In this document: positions 51,395 to 62,688 of the stretch, one piece after another
Position numbering within the stretch: position 1 is the first letter of the stretch
Layout of the letters: each line of letters begins with the position of its first letter
Assembly: GCF_000150955.2 (NCBI RefSeq)
Contig: NC_011670.1
Coordinates: forward strand, 819,359 to 883,358
Direction: 5' to 3'
From: Phaeodactylum tricornutum CCAP 1055/1
Lineage: Eukaryota > Bacillariophyta > Bacillariophyceae > Surirellales > Neidiaceae
DNA length: 64,000 bases
Made by a program: the position numbers and the translations under genes
Notes under the pieces: generated by a model
What the model was told of the DNA's origin: nothing
The model's input: the letters and a program-made list of their open reading frames with translations, nothing else
The model's database searches: none

Positions 51395-52265
51395 ATGTCT
51401 CGTATACACACATGCATAGCTTTCGTGGCTTGGGTTTTGCTGGTATGTGACGCTTTCACGGTAGGGCCGCATCATCCCAAGATAACTGCGCAACGATTCA
51501 TTGGCCTGGCAACGCGGGTCTTTGGTAGTGCGTCCGACGAAATTCTTGCCCGGGCTCGGAAAGCCGCCGGTGTGCCTGATTCCGTCGATGACGAGTATCC
51601 CAAAAATTTTGAGGACAAGTTGTTGGCTGACATGCAATCCGCCTTGCTGAAGTTGGAACGCCGAGTGCAGGAAGGCCCTGGCGCCTTGAGTTTGCTCGAA
51701 GTGGAAGAGTTGGACGGTGAACTGAGTCGGGTCATTGCCGAAATGCGCGCGAATGGCGACCAGAGACCAATCAAACCGAAAAGTGCCGATCCCAGTGGCG
51801 ATCTGAAATCCGCGGCGCCGTCCGCGACCGCGACCTCGGTGGGATCCTCGAACTCATTGTTGGATGAAGAAGGCGAGGCCTATGACGGAAAGGGTGGAAT
51901 GGGGCAACCAAAAGGCACGGTTAACACATGTAAGTCTTTCTGCTGTTGATAATGGGCCGCCGTCGGTTTGCTCAGTGTTTTTCTCTTTGCTATGCTGTCG
52001 TTTTCTTGCGTGAATAGATATTATTGAGGGGATGGAGGAAATGAGCTCGGAAGAGTACCGCTTGGCTTTAGAAAGGAGTCTGATTGATCGGCAGGCGGCC
52101 CGCCGCCAAGCCGGTGTTGTTGGTAATAAGTCTACTTGGGATTATATGAGCCAACTAAATCCCAACGACAAGGGCATTCTCCGTCGGGATGACGAAGATG
52201 ACGACGACGATGAGGAAGACGAGCGTCCTAAGAAAAAAAAGAAGAGAAACTTCAAGCCTTTTTGA
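51395..52265 (+). CDS. Unknown plastid-targeted protein (two exons)
   Basis: Exons 51395-51929 and 52018-52265 join across an 88-bp intron (donor T/GTAAGT, acceptor GTGAATAG). They give 260 residues. The N-terminus MSRIHTCIAFVAWVLLVCDAFTV is a signal peptide with the plastid D-A-F-T variant motif, followed by a basic transit region. The mature part is acidic and helical (FEDKLLADMQSALLKLERR, LLEVEELDGELSRVIAEMR). A Ser/Ala-rich linker and a second helix (MEEMSSEEYRLALERSLIDRQ) come next. The end is an acidic run, then KKKKKRNFKPF. I do not recognise a family. The acidic/basic tail could bind nucleic acid or protein. Confidence 0.65.
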
Positions 52266-52765
52266 CTGTAAGCTCACAATGCATTTTCTATATCGTCTAC
52301 TATGGAGTCTGAATGGAGGTCGTAACTTTATAGTGCTAGGCGGCCAGATCAAATACTGGTAGGTTCAATGATGTAATAAAAGTATGAACAGACGTCGAGA
52401 CACGGCTCGCAAGAGATTATGGAGATAGCTAGTAGCTTTTTCTTAACAGAACACGAAAGAGAAAGAGATCGAACGGGCTTTCGATGAGCGGAACGGAAAC
52501 TATTCTACCTTGTGTTAATGCCACTGTCGCCATCACGTTGATGGCGATCTTACAGGTTAGCTGTGCTTCAAATTCAGTCTGGCCGGCGCCTCTCCAGGGG
52601 AAGGGAATGGGAACTGTACGTCACCGTCAGACTTCGATACTGTCCTATCTTTTCCCCATTGTCACAGCGAGGCGATGTGACCAGTCGATGGATAAAGTCA
52701 TTGGATGAACTCGAACGAGCATCAACGTTAGAGACTCTGTGTGTTGTATTCGCAGCGGAAGAACC
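52266..52765. other. Intergenic region (500 bp)
   Basis: This lies between two rightward genes. It should hold the 3' UTR of the plastid unknown and the promoter of the reductase gene. No protein-like frame or repeat was recognised. Confidence 0.4.
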
Positions 52766-53833
52766 ATGGAAAGTCTAAACGTATGGATCACCGGAGTTTA
52801 CGAGGCTGGACCGGTCATAGGTGGTCTAGCCGCGCTCGGATCTTTGGTTGCAATTTCTCTGGGAGCTCAGGTACGAGAAATGATATGACAATAGCTTTTC
52901 CAATGAATGAACTGCCCACAACGGCGATATGTGCTCATGTGTGCTTTATCACAGACGCTATCGTTTGTATACAAATCTTTCATTCGTCCAGGCAAAGATT
53001 TAAAAAAGCTGGGAAAATGGGCCGTGATTACTGGTGCAACGGATGGAATCGGAAAGGCTTACGCGATGGCTTTGGCGAAGAAAGGAATGAATATCGTTTT
53101 AGTCAGTCGTACAGAAGCCAAGTTAATGGACGTGAAATCCGAAATACAGGGAAAATACAATGGAATCGAAGTGCAACATGTTGTCTGTGATTATTCTAAT
53201 TTTGACAAGGCCGCACAAGACAAGGTCCAGAAGAGTCTCGAAGGTCTCGAAATCGGGATTCTTATCAACAACGTTGGTGTTAGTTACCGCTACCCTCAAT
53301 TCTTCCACGAGCTCACTGATGACGAAGTTAGAGCCCTATTGATGATGAATATTGATTCTACTGTTTGGATGACGCGAATTGTGTTGCCTGGCATGTTGGA
53401 CCGCAAGAAGGGTGCTATCATCAATATTTCATCGGGATCAGCACTCTACACTCTCCCGTTGCTTGCGGAATATTCAGGAGCTAAGAGTTTTATCGAGAAG
53501 TTCTCCCGTGCTCTCAACGCAGAATATAGTGCCAAAGGAGTCACTTGCCAGTGCCAAGTTCCCTTTTACGTTGCGACGAAGCTCGCAAAGATGCGAAAGA
53601 GCTTGACGGTCCCAACGCCATCCGAGTTTGCCGCCATGGGCGTGCGATGGATTGGATACGCGGATGCCCTGGTTCAACCTTTTTGGTTGCATGGCCTTCA
53701 GGCCTGGGTCATGTTCCAGCTTCCGGAAGTGGTCATCGCGAAAGGTATCATGGCCATGCACTTGGCAATTCGCAAGAAAGGGCTGAAGAAAGATGCAAAG
53801 ATAGCTGAAGACGCCATGAACAAGACAAAATAA
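52766..53833 (+). CDS. Very-long-chain 3-oxoacyl-CoA reductase (KCR/HSD17B12 type, two exons)
   Basis: Exons 52766-52870 and 52955-53833 join in phase 0 across an 84-bp intron (donor GTACGA, acceptor TTTATCACAG). They give 327 residues. Exon 1 supplies an N-terminal membrane anchor (GGLAALGSLVAISLGAQTLSF). The short-chain dehydrogenase core has the NADPH site GKWAVITGATDGIGKAYA, LINNVGVSY, catalytic Ser in INISSGSALY, and YSGAK (YxxxK). The second reductive step of the microsomal fatty-acid elongation cycle is its expected job, in the ER membrane. Diatoms use this pathway for long polyunsaturated fatty acids. A hydrophobic C-terminal segment lies near LQAWVMFQLPEVVIA. Confidence 0.92.
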
Positions 53834-54264
53834 AACGACAGTTCCAATCGATGAGACTGTTTGCCAGAGGGGTAGTTCGCTAAGGAAATCTTTTTACCAA
53901 ATAAACGAATAAATGAGGATCATTTACAGTCACGACCAAACAGGCAACCGATTTGAACCAAAAGCTTTCAATAATACAAATAAGCATTGCATCTTACAAC
54001 CTAGGATGATTTCTGTTTTCGCGATCGTCGACAGTGTGAGTAAAAGGTAAAAACGATCTAAATTTCTGGCTGACATGTGAGAATCTGATCAACCCTAGGT
54101 CGTACCCGAGGGCCGTGCCAGGATGTCACCAATCAATTTTTTGAGTGGCTTCTTCCATCTATACAGTTCGTCGCACCCAAGCATTGTACAACGGGAGGTT
54201 GTCTGTCTTGTCCTTTCGTCCTTCCATAGGTGCACGACAAACAAATCGACGATTGCAATACCCT
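53834..54264. other. Intergenic region (431 bp)
   Basis: This AT-rich spacer lies between two rightward genes. The frame of the next gene is open back to 54145, but without an ATG. A TTACAGTCA variant of the recurrent 9-mer lies at about 53925. No gene was recognised. Confidence 0.4.
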
Positions 54265-55278
54265 ATGCTCATGTTTTTTAGCATTGTGCTAAGAATACCG
54301 ACAAGACGGCGCTTCTTTCTGCTTCTCAGTGTAGCATCTATGCCCACCTTCCATAACCGGGTACAGGCGTTCTCTTCATCCAGAGTAACGTTTTTCGGAA
54401 GGAAGGTCCTTCGAAATTTCTCTCGATTAGATTGCATGTTAAGTTCTATGGCCAAGTCCGAAGACGCTGACGGTGTAGTTGTATCAAGGTCGTTCGAAAA
54501 TGAACTATGGCTGGATTTGAGAGGGACAGCCATCTTTCCAAAGCAAGCGTTGGGCTTTCTCCAACAGGTTTTGTTCGACTGTGAAGAAGATATTGATAAA
54601 GAAAATAGAGGAAAATGCGATCAGCCCATTCTCAACGTTGTAAGCAGAGTGCTACTATCCGAAGAAGTATTTGCAAAGGTTGTTGCTCTTCCCGAATACT
54701 CTTTAATTGATTTTCTTTATGTATCACAAACCCACGATCTCATGGAAATGTGTCGGGACACAGAACAATCTGTGTCTATTGGTAGAATGCTCGCATGCTC
54801 GCCCCGAACGACCATCGACCCTCTAGCAGCCCTGGACACATATGCTCTGGGAGGATGGCTAATGATTCATTCCGAAGAAGATGACCTTCGTGATTCAACT
54901 GCATGGATCCAGCAGCAAATTTCGAGCCTGGTCGAATTCTTGGCCGGGCGAGCCAGTTCTTCTACAGCATCTGCGTCAGGCCTCTTGATACCCAGTTTGA
55001 ACACCGGTTTTGATCAGACGTCTTTGAACGGCGGCGTTGCCATTTGTTGTCCAACGAAAAATGCGTTGGTGCAAGTGGATTCTATTTTGGCGCAATCGCG
55101 ATACACGAGCGTAATGACGACAACGACCGACTCGGGTGTCCTATTACCGATAACCAGCAGTGCCGAGTTTGGTCAATCATCATCATCACAAGCCGCGCTT
55201 GTGTTGCCATTCGATGCGCTTCTTTGGAGAACGGCGATTCAGATGAGAGCAAGCGAAGGTGACGAGCTGGATATATAA
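54265..55278 (+). CDS. Unknown protein with plastid-type presequence
   Basis: The frame is open from 54145, but the first ATG is 54265 (MLMFFSIVLRIPTRRRFFLL), giving 337 residues. A hydrophobic stretch with basic residues is followed by NRVQAFSSSR, a plausible plastid A-F motif. Alternatively translation could start at MPTFHNRVQ. The mature protein reads as a folded domain (ENELWLDLRGTAIFPKQAL, LGFLQQVLFDCEED, NGGVAICCPTKNALVQVDS). I do not recognise the family and no active-site motif stands out. It ends 24 bp from the 3' end of the cyclo-ligase gene. Confidence 0.6.
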   Translation: MLMFFSIVLRIPTRRRFFLLLSVASMPTFHNRVQAFSSSRVTFFGRKVLRNFSRLDCMLSSMAKSEDADGVVVSRSFENELWLDLRGTAIFPKQALGFLQQVLFDCEEDIDKENRGKCDQPILNVVSRVLLSEEVFAKVVALPEYSLIDFLYVSQTHDLMEMCRDTEQSVSIGRMLACSPRTTIDPLAALDTYALGGWLMIHSEEDDLRDSTAWIQQQISSLVEFLAGRASSSTASASGLLIPSLNTGFDQTSLNGGVAICCPTKNALVQVDSILAQSRYTSVMTTTTDSGVLLPITSSAEFGQSSSSQAALVLPFDALLWRTAIQMRASEGDELDI

Positions 55279-55302
55279 AAAGCCTAGATTGTTGTAATTT
55301 CG

Positions 55303-56094
55303 TTACTTTTCAATGACGATCGTTTGACTAGGCAAAAGGACAAGATCCATCAGTTGGTCGTACTCTTCCACCGGTACCCGATCTGTGAGCTGACATTCAA
55401 GGCCCACGGCCACCAAAAAGGGGGCACTTACTCCTTCCCCTAATGTCATACGCGCAATGAAGCGATCATAGTACCCTTTCCCTTGACCGAGTCTGTTCCC
55501 CTTCTCGTCGAAAGCTAAACCAGGAACCACAATCACATCAATATCGCCTGGTGCCGCCGGTATCAGCGGAATATGCGGAGGAGGTTCAGGAATACCCCAC
55601 TTATTGAGGGGCCACGAGTGATAAAACAATTCGCCTTGTTTGATTCCATCATCCTTGACAACTTTTATCAGTTCCATGTCCGCTTGCTCAAAGTTCTTGC
55701 CAACCTGTGGAACGTAGACCTGCTTCTCGTTTTCTGATGCATTCTTTAACGCTAATTCGGTAGATATCTCGCCTGTTGGCATTGACAGAAAGAGTCCTAT
55801 GGATCTAGCTTGCCGATACTGAGGGAGCTCAAAGAGGCGGTCCCACACTCTAACACTTTGAGCGCGAATTTCCTCCTTAGAAAGAGCTTTCAATTTCGAC
55901 CGAATTTCTTTCCGTAATTCTTTCTTGCGCGCAATGACTTCATCGCAGGGGAAAGGCCTCGATGATGACATATGAGAGGAGTTCCGGAACAATGAAACCT
56001 TCCCTCTCGTTCGTAAATTGCAATTTTGGCTGATGAAGCTTGACGGACAACAGGGGGGAAAGAAAGCCGGATAAAATGGAATAGCCTTGTTCAT
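55303..56094 (-). CDS. MTHFS: 5-formyltetrahydrofolate cyclo-ligase
   Basis: The single exon gives 263 residues from ATG 56094. The enzyme converts 5-formyl-THF to 5,10-methenyl-THF with ATP and is the only way to reuse 5-formyl-THF. Family motifs are in order: KKELRKEIRSKLKALSKEE, GLFLSMPTGEISTELAL, VYVPQVG, GIPEP, then VIVVPGLAFDEKGNRLGQG followed by KGYYDRF. The terminal strand has VGLECQL. The N-terminal 45 residues (MNKAIPFYPAFFPPCCPS) are extra and may target an organelle, but a second ATG (MSSSRPFPCDEV) could give a cytosolic form. Confidence 0.95.
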   Translation of the reverse strand: MNKAIPFYPAFFPPCCPSSFISQNCNLRTRGKVSLFRNSSHMSSSRPFPCDEVIARKKELRKEIRSKLKALSKEEIRAQSVRVWDRLFELPQYRQARSIGLFLSMPTGEISTELALKNASENEKQVYVPQVGKNFEQADMELIKVVKDDGIKQGELFYHSWPLNKWGIPEPPPHIPLIPAAPGDIDVIVVPGLAFDEKGNRLGQGKGYYDRFIARMTLGEGVSAPFLVAVGLECQLTDRVPVEEYDQLMDLVLLPSQTIVIEK

Positions 56095-56486
56095 CGGCCG
56101 CGCTTGGACTCAACGTGCCCCTGTCTGTGTAATGTAACTCGCAGTAATCGTAAATGGTTTTTCTTTTTGTGCACCGTTGCACGATTGTGAACAGGGTAAC
56201 GTTGATTGGGCGTCTGGAGTCCGGAATGTCGCTGTATTCCTTCATTCGAAGAAATGAATAAGAATTCACAGCTATCACAGTCAGGTTTCAAACCAAAACA
56301 CATGTAAACATCCTTTGGAGCGATGGGATCGAAGAACTGACAGTGAGGACCAACCCATGGTGACATCCTCTGTAAGCTGCCTCTTATCTTCTAAAATCTC
56401 TACCGACAGGCCCGGATTGACTTTCGGTCTCGAGCCGGCATCTGGCAACAACTAAAATTCCCGCTGTGCAGGGTGTTCCGGCCAAG
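56095..56486. promoter_or_regulatory. Divergent upstream region (392 bp)
   Basis: This separates MTHFS from the methyltransferase gene. It contains one exact TCACAGTCA at 56275-56283, about 200 bp before the rightward ATG. Nothing else was seen. Confidence 0.45.
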
Positions 56487-57161
56487 ATGAGCAACATGTA
56501 CGGGTACAATGACTACGATGGTCCGCATCGTGCAATGGCTCGATTCTCTCTGGAGGCCGACGACGAGGACAACCCACTACAGGCTGGATTTTGGATGGAA
56601 GGAGATTCATTGGCGCCCCCTTGTGGAACAGCCGTTCCAACGATTCATCGTATGCTGGATTTTGCTCAAGTGTCGTCGAAGGACGTCGTATATGATCTGG
56701 GCTGCGGAGACGCTCGCGTATGCTTAGAAGCGTTTGCTCGAAAGAAATGCCAAAGTGTGGGCGTGGAGGTGGAGGCAGATTTGGTATCTAGAGGTCGGGA
56801 ACTCATTGCGCGACTCAATTATGTAGATCAAGAACGCTTGCCTTTCATTATTGAGCAGGATTTACGAATCGTCCTCCGGAACCTTGTTCGCCTAGCTGCC
56901 AAAGCTACAGCGCCAACAGAACAGTCGGACGATATTGGTGCTCTACCTCTACCAACAATCATCATAATGTATTTGCTTCCAGAAGCTCTGGCAGAACTAG
57001 AGGACAGCCTGAGAGAATTATTGCGGCTATTGCCGGAGTCATTTCGGATACTGTGTAACACGTGGGGTCTCAATAGTCTTGTACCCCAGCAACGAATGGA
57101 TGTCAAAGAAGAAGGTGGAGCGGTCACCCCTCTATCTATATATACACGCAAAAGCCTTTGA
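56487..57161 (+). CDS. Class I SAM-dependent methyltransferase, FAM173-like
   Basis: From ATG 56487 (MSNMYGYNDYDGPHRA) the protein has 224 residues. Motif I reads VVYDLGCGDARVCLEAFAR, then VGVEVEADLVSRGRE (motif II acidic residue). Motif IV is replaced by IIIMYLLPEALAELEDSL, which resembles FAM173/ANTKMT lysine methyltransferases (FLxPxxxxxLxxxL). Substrates of that group are mitochondrial carrier and ATP synthase subunits. Here the target is unknown and the family assignment is tentative. No mitochondrial presequence is visible. The frame continues upstream to 56466 without an ATG. Confidence 0.75.
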   Translation: MSNMYGYNDYDGPHRAMARFSLEADDEDNPLQAGFWMEGDSLAPPCGTAVPTIHRMLDFAQVSSKDVVYDLGCGDARVCLEAFARKKCQSVGVEVEADLVSRGRELIARLNYVDQERLPFIIEQDLRIVLRNLVRLAAKATAPTEQSDDIGALPLPTIIIMYLLPEALAELEDSLRELLRLLPESFRILCNTWGLNSLVPQQRMDVKEEGGAVTPLSIYTRKSL

Positions 57162-58559
57162 CTCAATCTATAGATCATTGTCGCTTGTCCCAAAATGGTC
57201 TACTGGCATGACAAAGGTGTAAGTAGCTTATTCACCTCATGCAAGAGAAAGAAGAACACCACGACTTTAATTGGAAGCAGTTGATTAAAATCAATCCCTT
57301 TCGAAGTGGCATAAGAGCACAAGCAGAAAAAATCTCGGAAAACATGCGAAGTCCAACATTTCGGCCATTTCTATATTTAAATGGGAGCTGGGTGGATGCT
57401 TAAAGCTTGGTGTGGCTGGATCGGCAGTTTTTAGAGTGGGAAAGCATTTAGCCATATCATTCCTTCAGCAGGCTCCTCGCTTTGTCAGCTGGCACCAGAA
57501 AATTCCATCGCCCTCAACAGTTGCCTGTTCAAATTTTTAATGACACATCTCTTTCAGCCATGGCGGTTCGGTTTCCTGTAACACTGTGAGCGACGCTGGG
57601 ACTCGTTTCTGACTGGTCCCACGGTTTATTTGGAATGAAATCGACTTTAAAGGTTTTGAGTCGGTACGCACTAAATCTCTTTTTCAAGGATGTCGTTCAT
57701 GTCAATTTTAAGACTGTCTATTGACCAGCCGCGATCGAATTGGTTTGGTCGCATACAAGCGTTTCACTGTCAGTAGACAAAGGATTTGCCTAAACCGTTG
57801 TGTTTCGTGTTTCGTAGGATACTCACGGAGCAACAAGATCTAAAATATTATCCTCATAGCGCTCTAGCTGAAGCCGATGAGGTAAATACGGCCGAGAATA
57901 GGTTTAATTTTAAACTTGAACAAATGTGTCTTGTTCATTCCGAGCGCAAGGTTTATAAACTATCTGCCAACACTGTGATTCAAGTGTGGACACTTTTTGC
58001 TTCACCTCAGATAGCAAAACGACTATTTACTTCGAGAGCAGTCTCTTATTCGTTTTGGGGATCCTAAATCTATGATAATTAGAGCGAGCGTTTTACAGAG
58101 TGCGTGTTCGAGATTGTATTTACAGTTAGTGGTGGAAGATTTCAGAGCCTTTGCGTTTTTGTTGTGTAGGGAGCGGATGCCAGAAACATCCTATCGACTA
58201 TCGAGCTAAATGAACAAAGTATTCATCGGTTATTCTGCAAGCTATGATTGGCGAAAATACTTCGTGTTGCTCAAAGCGTGGCTTCATATAAACAAAGGTA
58301 AGGGAGCGGAGAGTGTTTATCGACAGATGCGAGGCCTATGAGCAGCTGGGTTATACTATTTTGTGCGGCTGGCGCAATGAAGATTGAGCAGGCAAAAAGT
58401 CTCGTAGACAATGTCCGTATTCAGATCGATTACAATTAAGCTGAATGCAGAGAAAATGGCTTTTAATTCTCCAATCTCACCGAAACTACACATCGCAAAA
58501 AGCGACATAGCGGGTGGTGAAGTACAAAGATAGCTCCGCAAAAACATCAATCCGTAGAC
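57162..58559. other. Longest gene-free stretch of the window (1,398 bp)
   Basis: This convergent region lies between the methyltransferase and SPT16 genes. A 93-codon frame at 57786-58067 has no family resemblance. Neither strand gives splice-linked coding sequence that I can support. No repeat, snRNA or tRNA pattern was recognised. It may hold an unrecognised non-coding RNA. Confidence 0.4.
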
Positions 58560-61500
58560 TTAGCGCCGACGCTTGCTGCTTTGATTCTGCTTTCTAGCAG
58601 GCTCGGGGTCCAAATCTTCGTCACGGTTTCGTTTCCGTCGGTCATCTGCTGCCGCAGCTGCCTCCATTTCGTCCCAGTCCAGCCCTTCCTCTTCCAGATC
58701 TTCATCAGCATCGAAATCTTCTTCATCGTCGTCATCATCAGACACAAACTCATCAACCTCTTCCTCTTCGTCGGAGGCCTCGCTCTCCACCCGGTCATCA
58801 CCGAATTCTGAGTCGTCCTCGTCTGGATCCTCGTCTTCTTCGTCTTCCCGTCCAAACATACGGAGAAATTCCCACCCGGCTTCCTTTTCAGTGACTTCGT
58901 CTTCTTCAGTGTTCATGTAGAAGCGATCGTCATCCTTCACGGTTGCTGTAATTTGTTTCCAATTTAAGTTCATTGGACCTTCAGTATATGTGATTTCCAT
59001 GTCCGTCAACCATTCCTGAATTGCATCCTTGTCTCCGTTTGGAATCATATCGATTCGCCAAGGCTGCTTTGAAAAGTCCTTGTTTACAAGCACCATATCA
59101 AATGCTTTACTCATATACGTGACGCGCTCAAAATGAACGTGGTCAACGTGCTCAAGATCCACCACAAAAAAAGGAGTCTCGGTCAGATTCACGAGGCAGT
59201 TCAAAGTAGGTACAATATTGACCATTTCCTTGTGCGGATTTCCAGTAAAGCCGAGGTCGCGATATGGAATGTCAAATTCAAGTTCATGTCCATTTTTCTT
59301 GGCAACAATGTCCACTTTCTTGCAGAACTCTTTGAAGGCCTGATTCAGCTTCTTTCGGAGCTGACGTTCGCGCTGCTCATCATCCATTTCGTCAGGATCG
59401 TACATGCTTCGTCTTGCGTTGTCCACAGCTTGGCTAGCTTCAATCACTTCTGTAAAGAATTGGATATCAAGATGCTTCTTTTTACCAACCATAATCGGGT
59501 TCTTCAAATGAAAGTGAATCAAAACCATGATATCGCCTTCACATGGTTGATAGATAGCGTACTTGATGTTGTTGTACATTATGTCAACAATTTCACTCCG
59601 CGTTGAAATGAAACGGAGACCATTTGAATGTGCCTCCAAGTTACCTTGAGTCTTGCGACCCGCAAAGACAGGGCGCATAGTTAAGTCTGCCAGTCGAGGA
59701 ACGCGTTCGTTCTTTGTTCGAATCAGCTTTTCTTGTTTCACGAGCGTGGCTTCCTCTTGTTGTAATAGCTCCTTCTGCCGCTCACGCTTGCGAAGCTCTG
59801 ATATCTGACGGAAAGCCTGTCATCAAAATTAGTGGTTAGGAGAACAATTCCTGGTAGAGGTTAACGAACGATATTGGGCGTACCAGAGTTAGATTGTGTC
59901 CATCCAAACTACGAAAGGTCATCTCCCGAACAAAGGAAGCGTAAGGAGCGTACTTTTGCACCAATTTTACCATATTTTCTGGAGCGTCCTTGCCGACAGC
60001 CATACCGGCGGTGTAAAAGTTGATGCGCAATAAAGTTGCATTGTCGGCGTCGGGCATAACAACATTTTTGATGGTGCTTATGTGAAAAGGGACAGGATTT
60101 CCGCAAATCGGAAGTACAACGCATTTGCTTGCCATATCTACCTTTACTTGATTGGGTTGCACATTGTCAGGATAGTCGCGAGTTCGTTTGTAGCTTTCCA
60201 ACTCTTCAACTTCATCATTTTCATCGTTGTCGCCCTTCTTGCGATTGGCGCGAGCTAGCTCACGAAGGCGCTCTTCATTACGCCGTGTCATGAGCGAGAT
60301 CTGGCGACGTTCTCGCTCCACAACGCCTTCATTCGCATCCTGCATGGCGGCCGCATCCTTGGCAAGTCGCGACGACTGACGGACTCCAGCGGCATCCCTC
60401 TGTTTTGCCACTTTGCGAGCATATTCCTCGTCACCGTCGGGAGCGTCCGGAGCTTCTACACTTTCCTCGCCATCGTCATCATCATCCTCGTCGTCCTCGT
60501 CGGCGTCTTCGTTGATATTGTATGCTACATCGGTCAAGTTCTTGCCCATTTTGGTCATGACGTCCGCCGTATTCGTTGTCACGCTGACCATGTCAGAAAC
60601 GACCAGAGCGTACGTCGACAGCTGCTTGACCTGTTGATAGCGTTTGGATGCAGATGAGATATGTTTGCCAACTGATCGCGGGCTAGAAACTGTTGTAACC
60701 AATCCTACTTACTTGACTCTTGTCGGGTGTGGAAGCCCGATCGGATTCGGACAGGGTCAAATTTTGAAAACCAATCGACAAACAAAAAACCATACCGACT
60801 TTGAACGACGCCGTATTTTTTGGCGTCAATAGAAATGCATTGTCACGAAAATCCAAGCCTGTCGCAAAGCCCAGGTTCTTCGGTAAATGGGCGACCAAAT
60901 ACTCAGAGCCTGGCTTGCCCTCTAAATACGCTATGGCAGTTTCGTAGACATCCTTGAGTTGGCGACCAACCTTCATAACTTCCAAACAAGCTTCTTGCAC
61001 TTCGAGCAAGACGTCATATGTTTCGGATACCTTTTTGGGTGGATCGACAAGGAAGGTCCGGCTCATGTTGCTACAGTATGATTTGTAGCGCGCCCCAATG
61101 GAAACCAGAATAACATCGTGTTTGAGCTTTTCAGCGGATGACTGCGCCGAGACTTTGAGATCGTAGGCGCCGCCTGACTGGACAATAGGAAAGTAGCAGG
61201 CCTGTACATCTTCAGGGGGTACTTTGAGATTGATTTTCGTCGGATCTTCCAGGATCTCGTCCACGTACTTGGCAAGGGCTTCGTGCGTGATGGAGGTTTC
61301 CGAGTCAATAATCTCCTCCATACGCTTGACGTAACCGTGTTTCATGACCTTGTTGGCCAAGACGGAACTCTTTTTCAGCAGATCAAGCTCACTCTCGTCT
61401 TTGACTGAAGTCAAGAACGACAGTGCCGCAGAAACGTCGACCAGCTCGACGCCGTTTTCTTGACCAGCGGTGAGTTTTTCCTCCCAAGGACCGAGAATCC

Positions 61501-62179
61501 CGCCGGCTTGGCTGTTCCCCGCTCGCTCCTTGAGAATGACGCCGACCACGCGCTTCGTATTCTTTTCCCCACCGTCCACATTCAGACCCGCTTCTTTCCA
61601 GAGCGAAGCGTAGTTCGCCTCATTGCCGTCCTGTTTGTTGCGCAGCAGCAAGTGGATATCTTGTAGTTTAGACTTGCCGGTCTTGAGTTCCGGTAGCGCT
61701 TCGAGGGCGGGACGGACGAAATCAAGCTTCTTTTGCGTCGCCAACAACCAAACGTTTCCATCTTTGGTGAGCAACAAGATTGTGTCGGGAAGTTCGTAAC
61801 CAAACAACCATTGGTGCAGCGTTACGGACTTTAGATAGGGCTGATCATCGTCCAGGGGACCACGGTGCAAGACGACGCAGTCCGCTTTGTTCCACACCGT
61901 TGCACTTTGTGAACGACAAGCAGCAAGGAGATAGAGTGGTGAGAAGGCAAAGAGGTACGGGAATGCAGTGACAATGAGAAAACCAGAACGGCAGAGAAGC
62001 GTTCGTAGCGAAAGCTTGGAATGCCTAGACAAAAATGTGAACTCCAACCACTCGGGATAGATCTGCATGCACATTTTTCGTCCAACAACGACTCATTTTT
62101 CTACGTACTTGTGTTTGAGAAAATGAGACTGCAGCTTATTGAGCCGCGTCAAAAAACGCTTCACATCCAGTTCCGCCAT
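58560..62179 (-). CDS. SPT16: FACT complex subunit SPT16 (four exons)
   Basis: Exons 62109-62179, 60713-61904, 59884-60630 and 58560-59816 join in phase. The introns are 204, 82 and 67 bp (donors GTACGT, GTAAGT, GTACGC). The product has 1,088 residues. The N-terminal aminopeptidase-like domain (YELPDTILLLTKDGNVW, FATGLDFRDNAFLLTPKN) lacks metal ligands. A linker with an acidic run (NEDADEDDEDDDDDGEE) follows. The middle PH domains contain VLPICGNPVPFHISTIKN and FVVDLEHVDHVHFERV. The C-terminus is strongly acidic, ending QNQSSKRRR, an NLS-like tail. SPT16 with SSRP1/POB3 holds H2A-H2B and moves nucleosomes during transcription and replication. It is a nuclear protein. Confidence 0.96.
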
Positions 62180-62688
62180 GGTCCTGTCCCGAATAGGATC
62201 GTCCTCGGCGCGATGCAAATAGACGTTGGTGGCAGGAGAGCCCATGCCGTGGATCCCAGCGAGGGTTCACCGTAGAGGGGCGAGGCGACCAAGGCAATGA
62301 TAATCCGATGAATGGGAAGCGCCTGCGCGCGAATGGAAAGGAAAATACCGTCGCATAGCAGACAGTGAAGACGCCGATGTGACACACGTCGACCGTGAGT
62401 CCATTGAGTGCCTCTGTAACCCTACTAACAGGGTTTAACTTCGGTTCCAAGACTAACTGCAAAAGACGGCCTTCCAGTGGATGAATGGTACACCAGGCCA
62501 AGAAGTATTTTCACAGTCAAGCAAGCTCGTTGCCGCATCCTAATTGACCAAGTTCGATTCAAAAAGTGAATCCCAACATCTGAAAGCGACGCGTCCTGAG
62601 TCCCAGTAGGAGTATTATCCCCTGTACTAGCATCATTCTCGTTTCATCCAGCTTACAGCGGCAAATCTACATTGAACCTGAGGTCATC
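62180..62688. promoter_or_regulatory. Divergent upstream region (509 bp)
   Basis: This lies between the starts of SPT16 (leftward) and the right-edge gene. It contains an exact TCACAGTCA at 62511-62519, about 170 bp upstream of the rightward ATG. No other feature was seen. Confidence 0.45.

Noticed and set aside
57786-58067. A 93-codon rightward frame
   Set aside because: No recognisable motif, no splice-linked extension, and ordinary length for chance in a 1.4-kb gap.
60483-60540. Trinucleotide-like repeat rich in TCA/TCG
   Set aside because: It encodes the acidic Asp/Glu run of SPT16 and is not an independent satellite.
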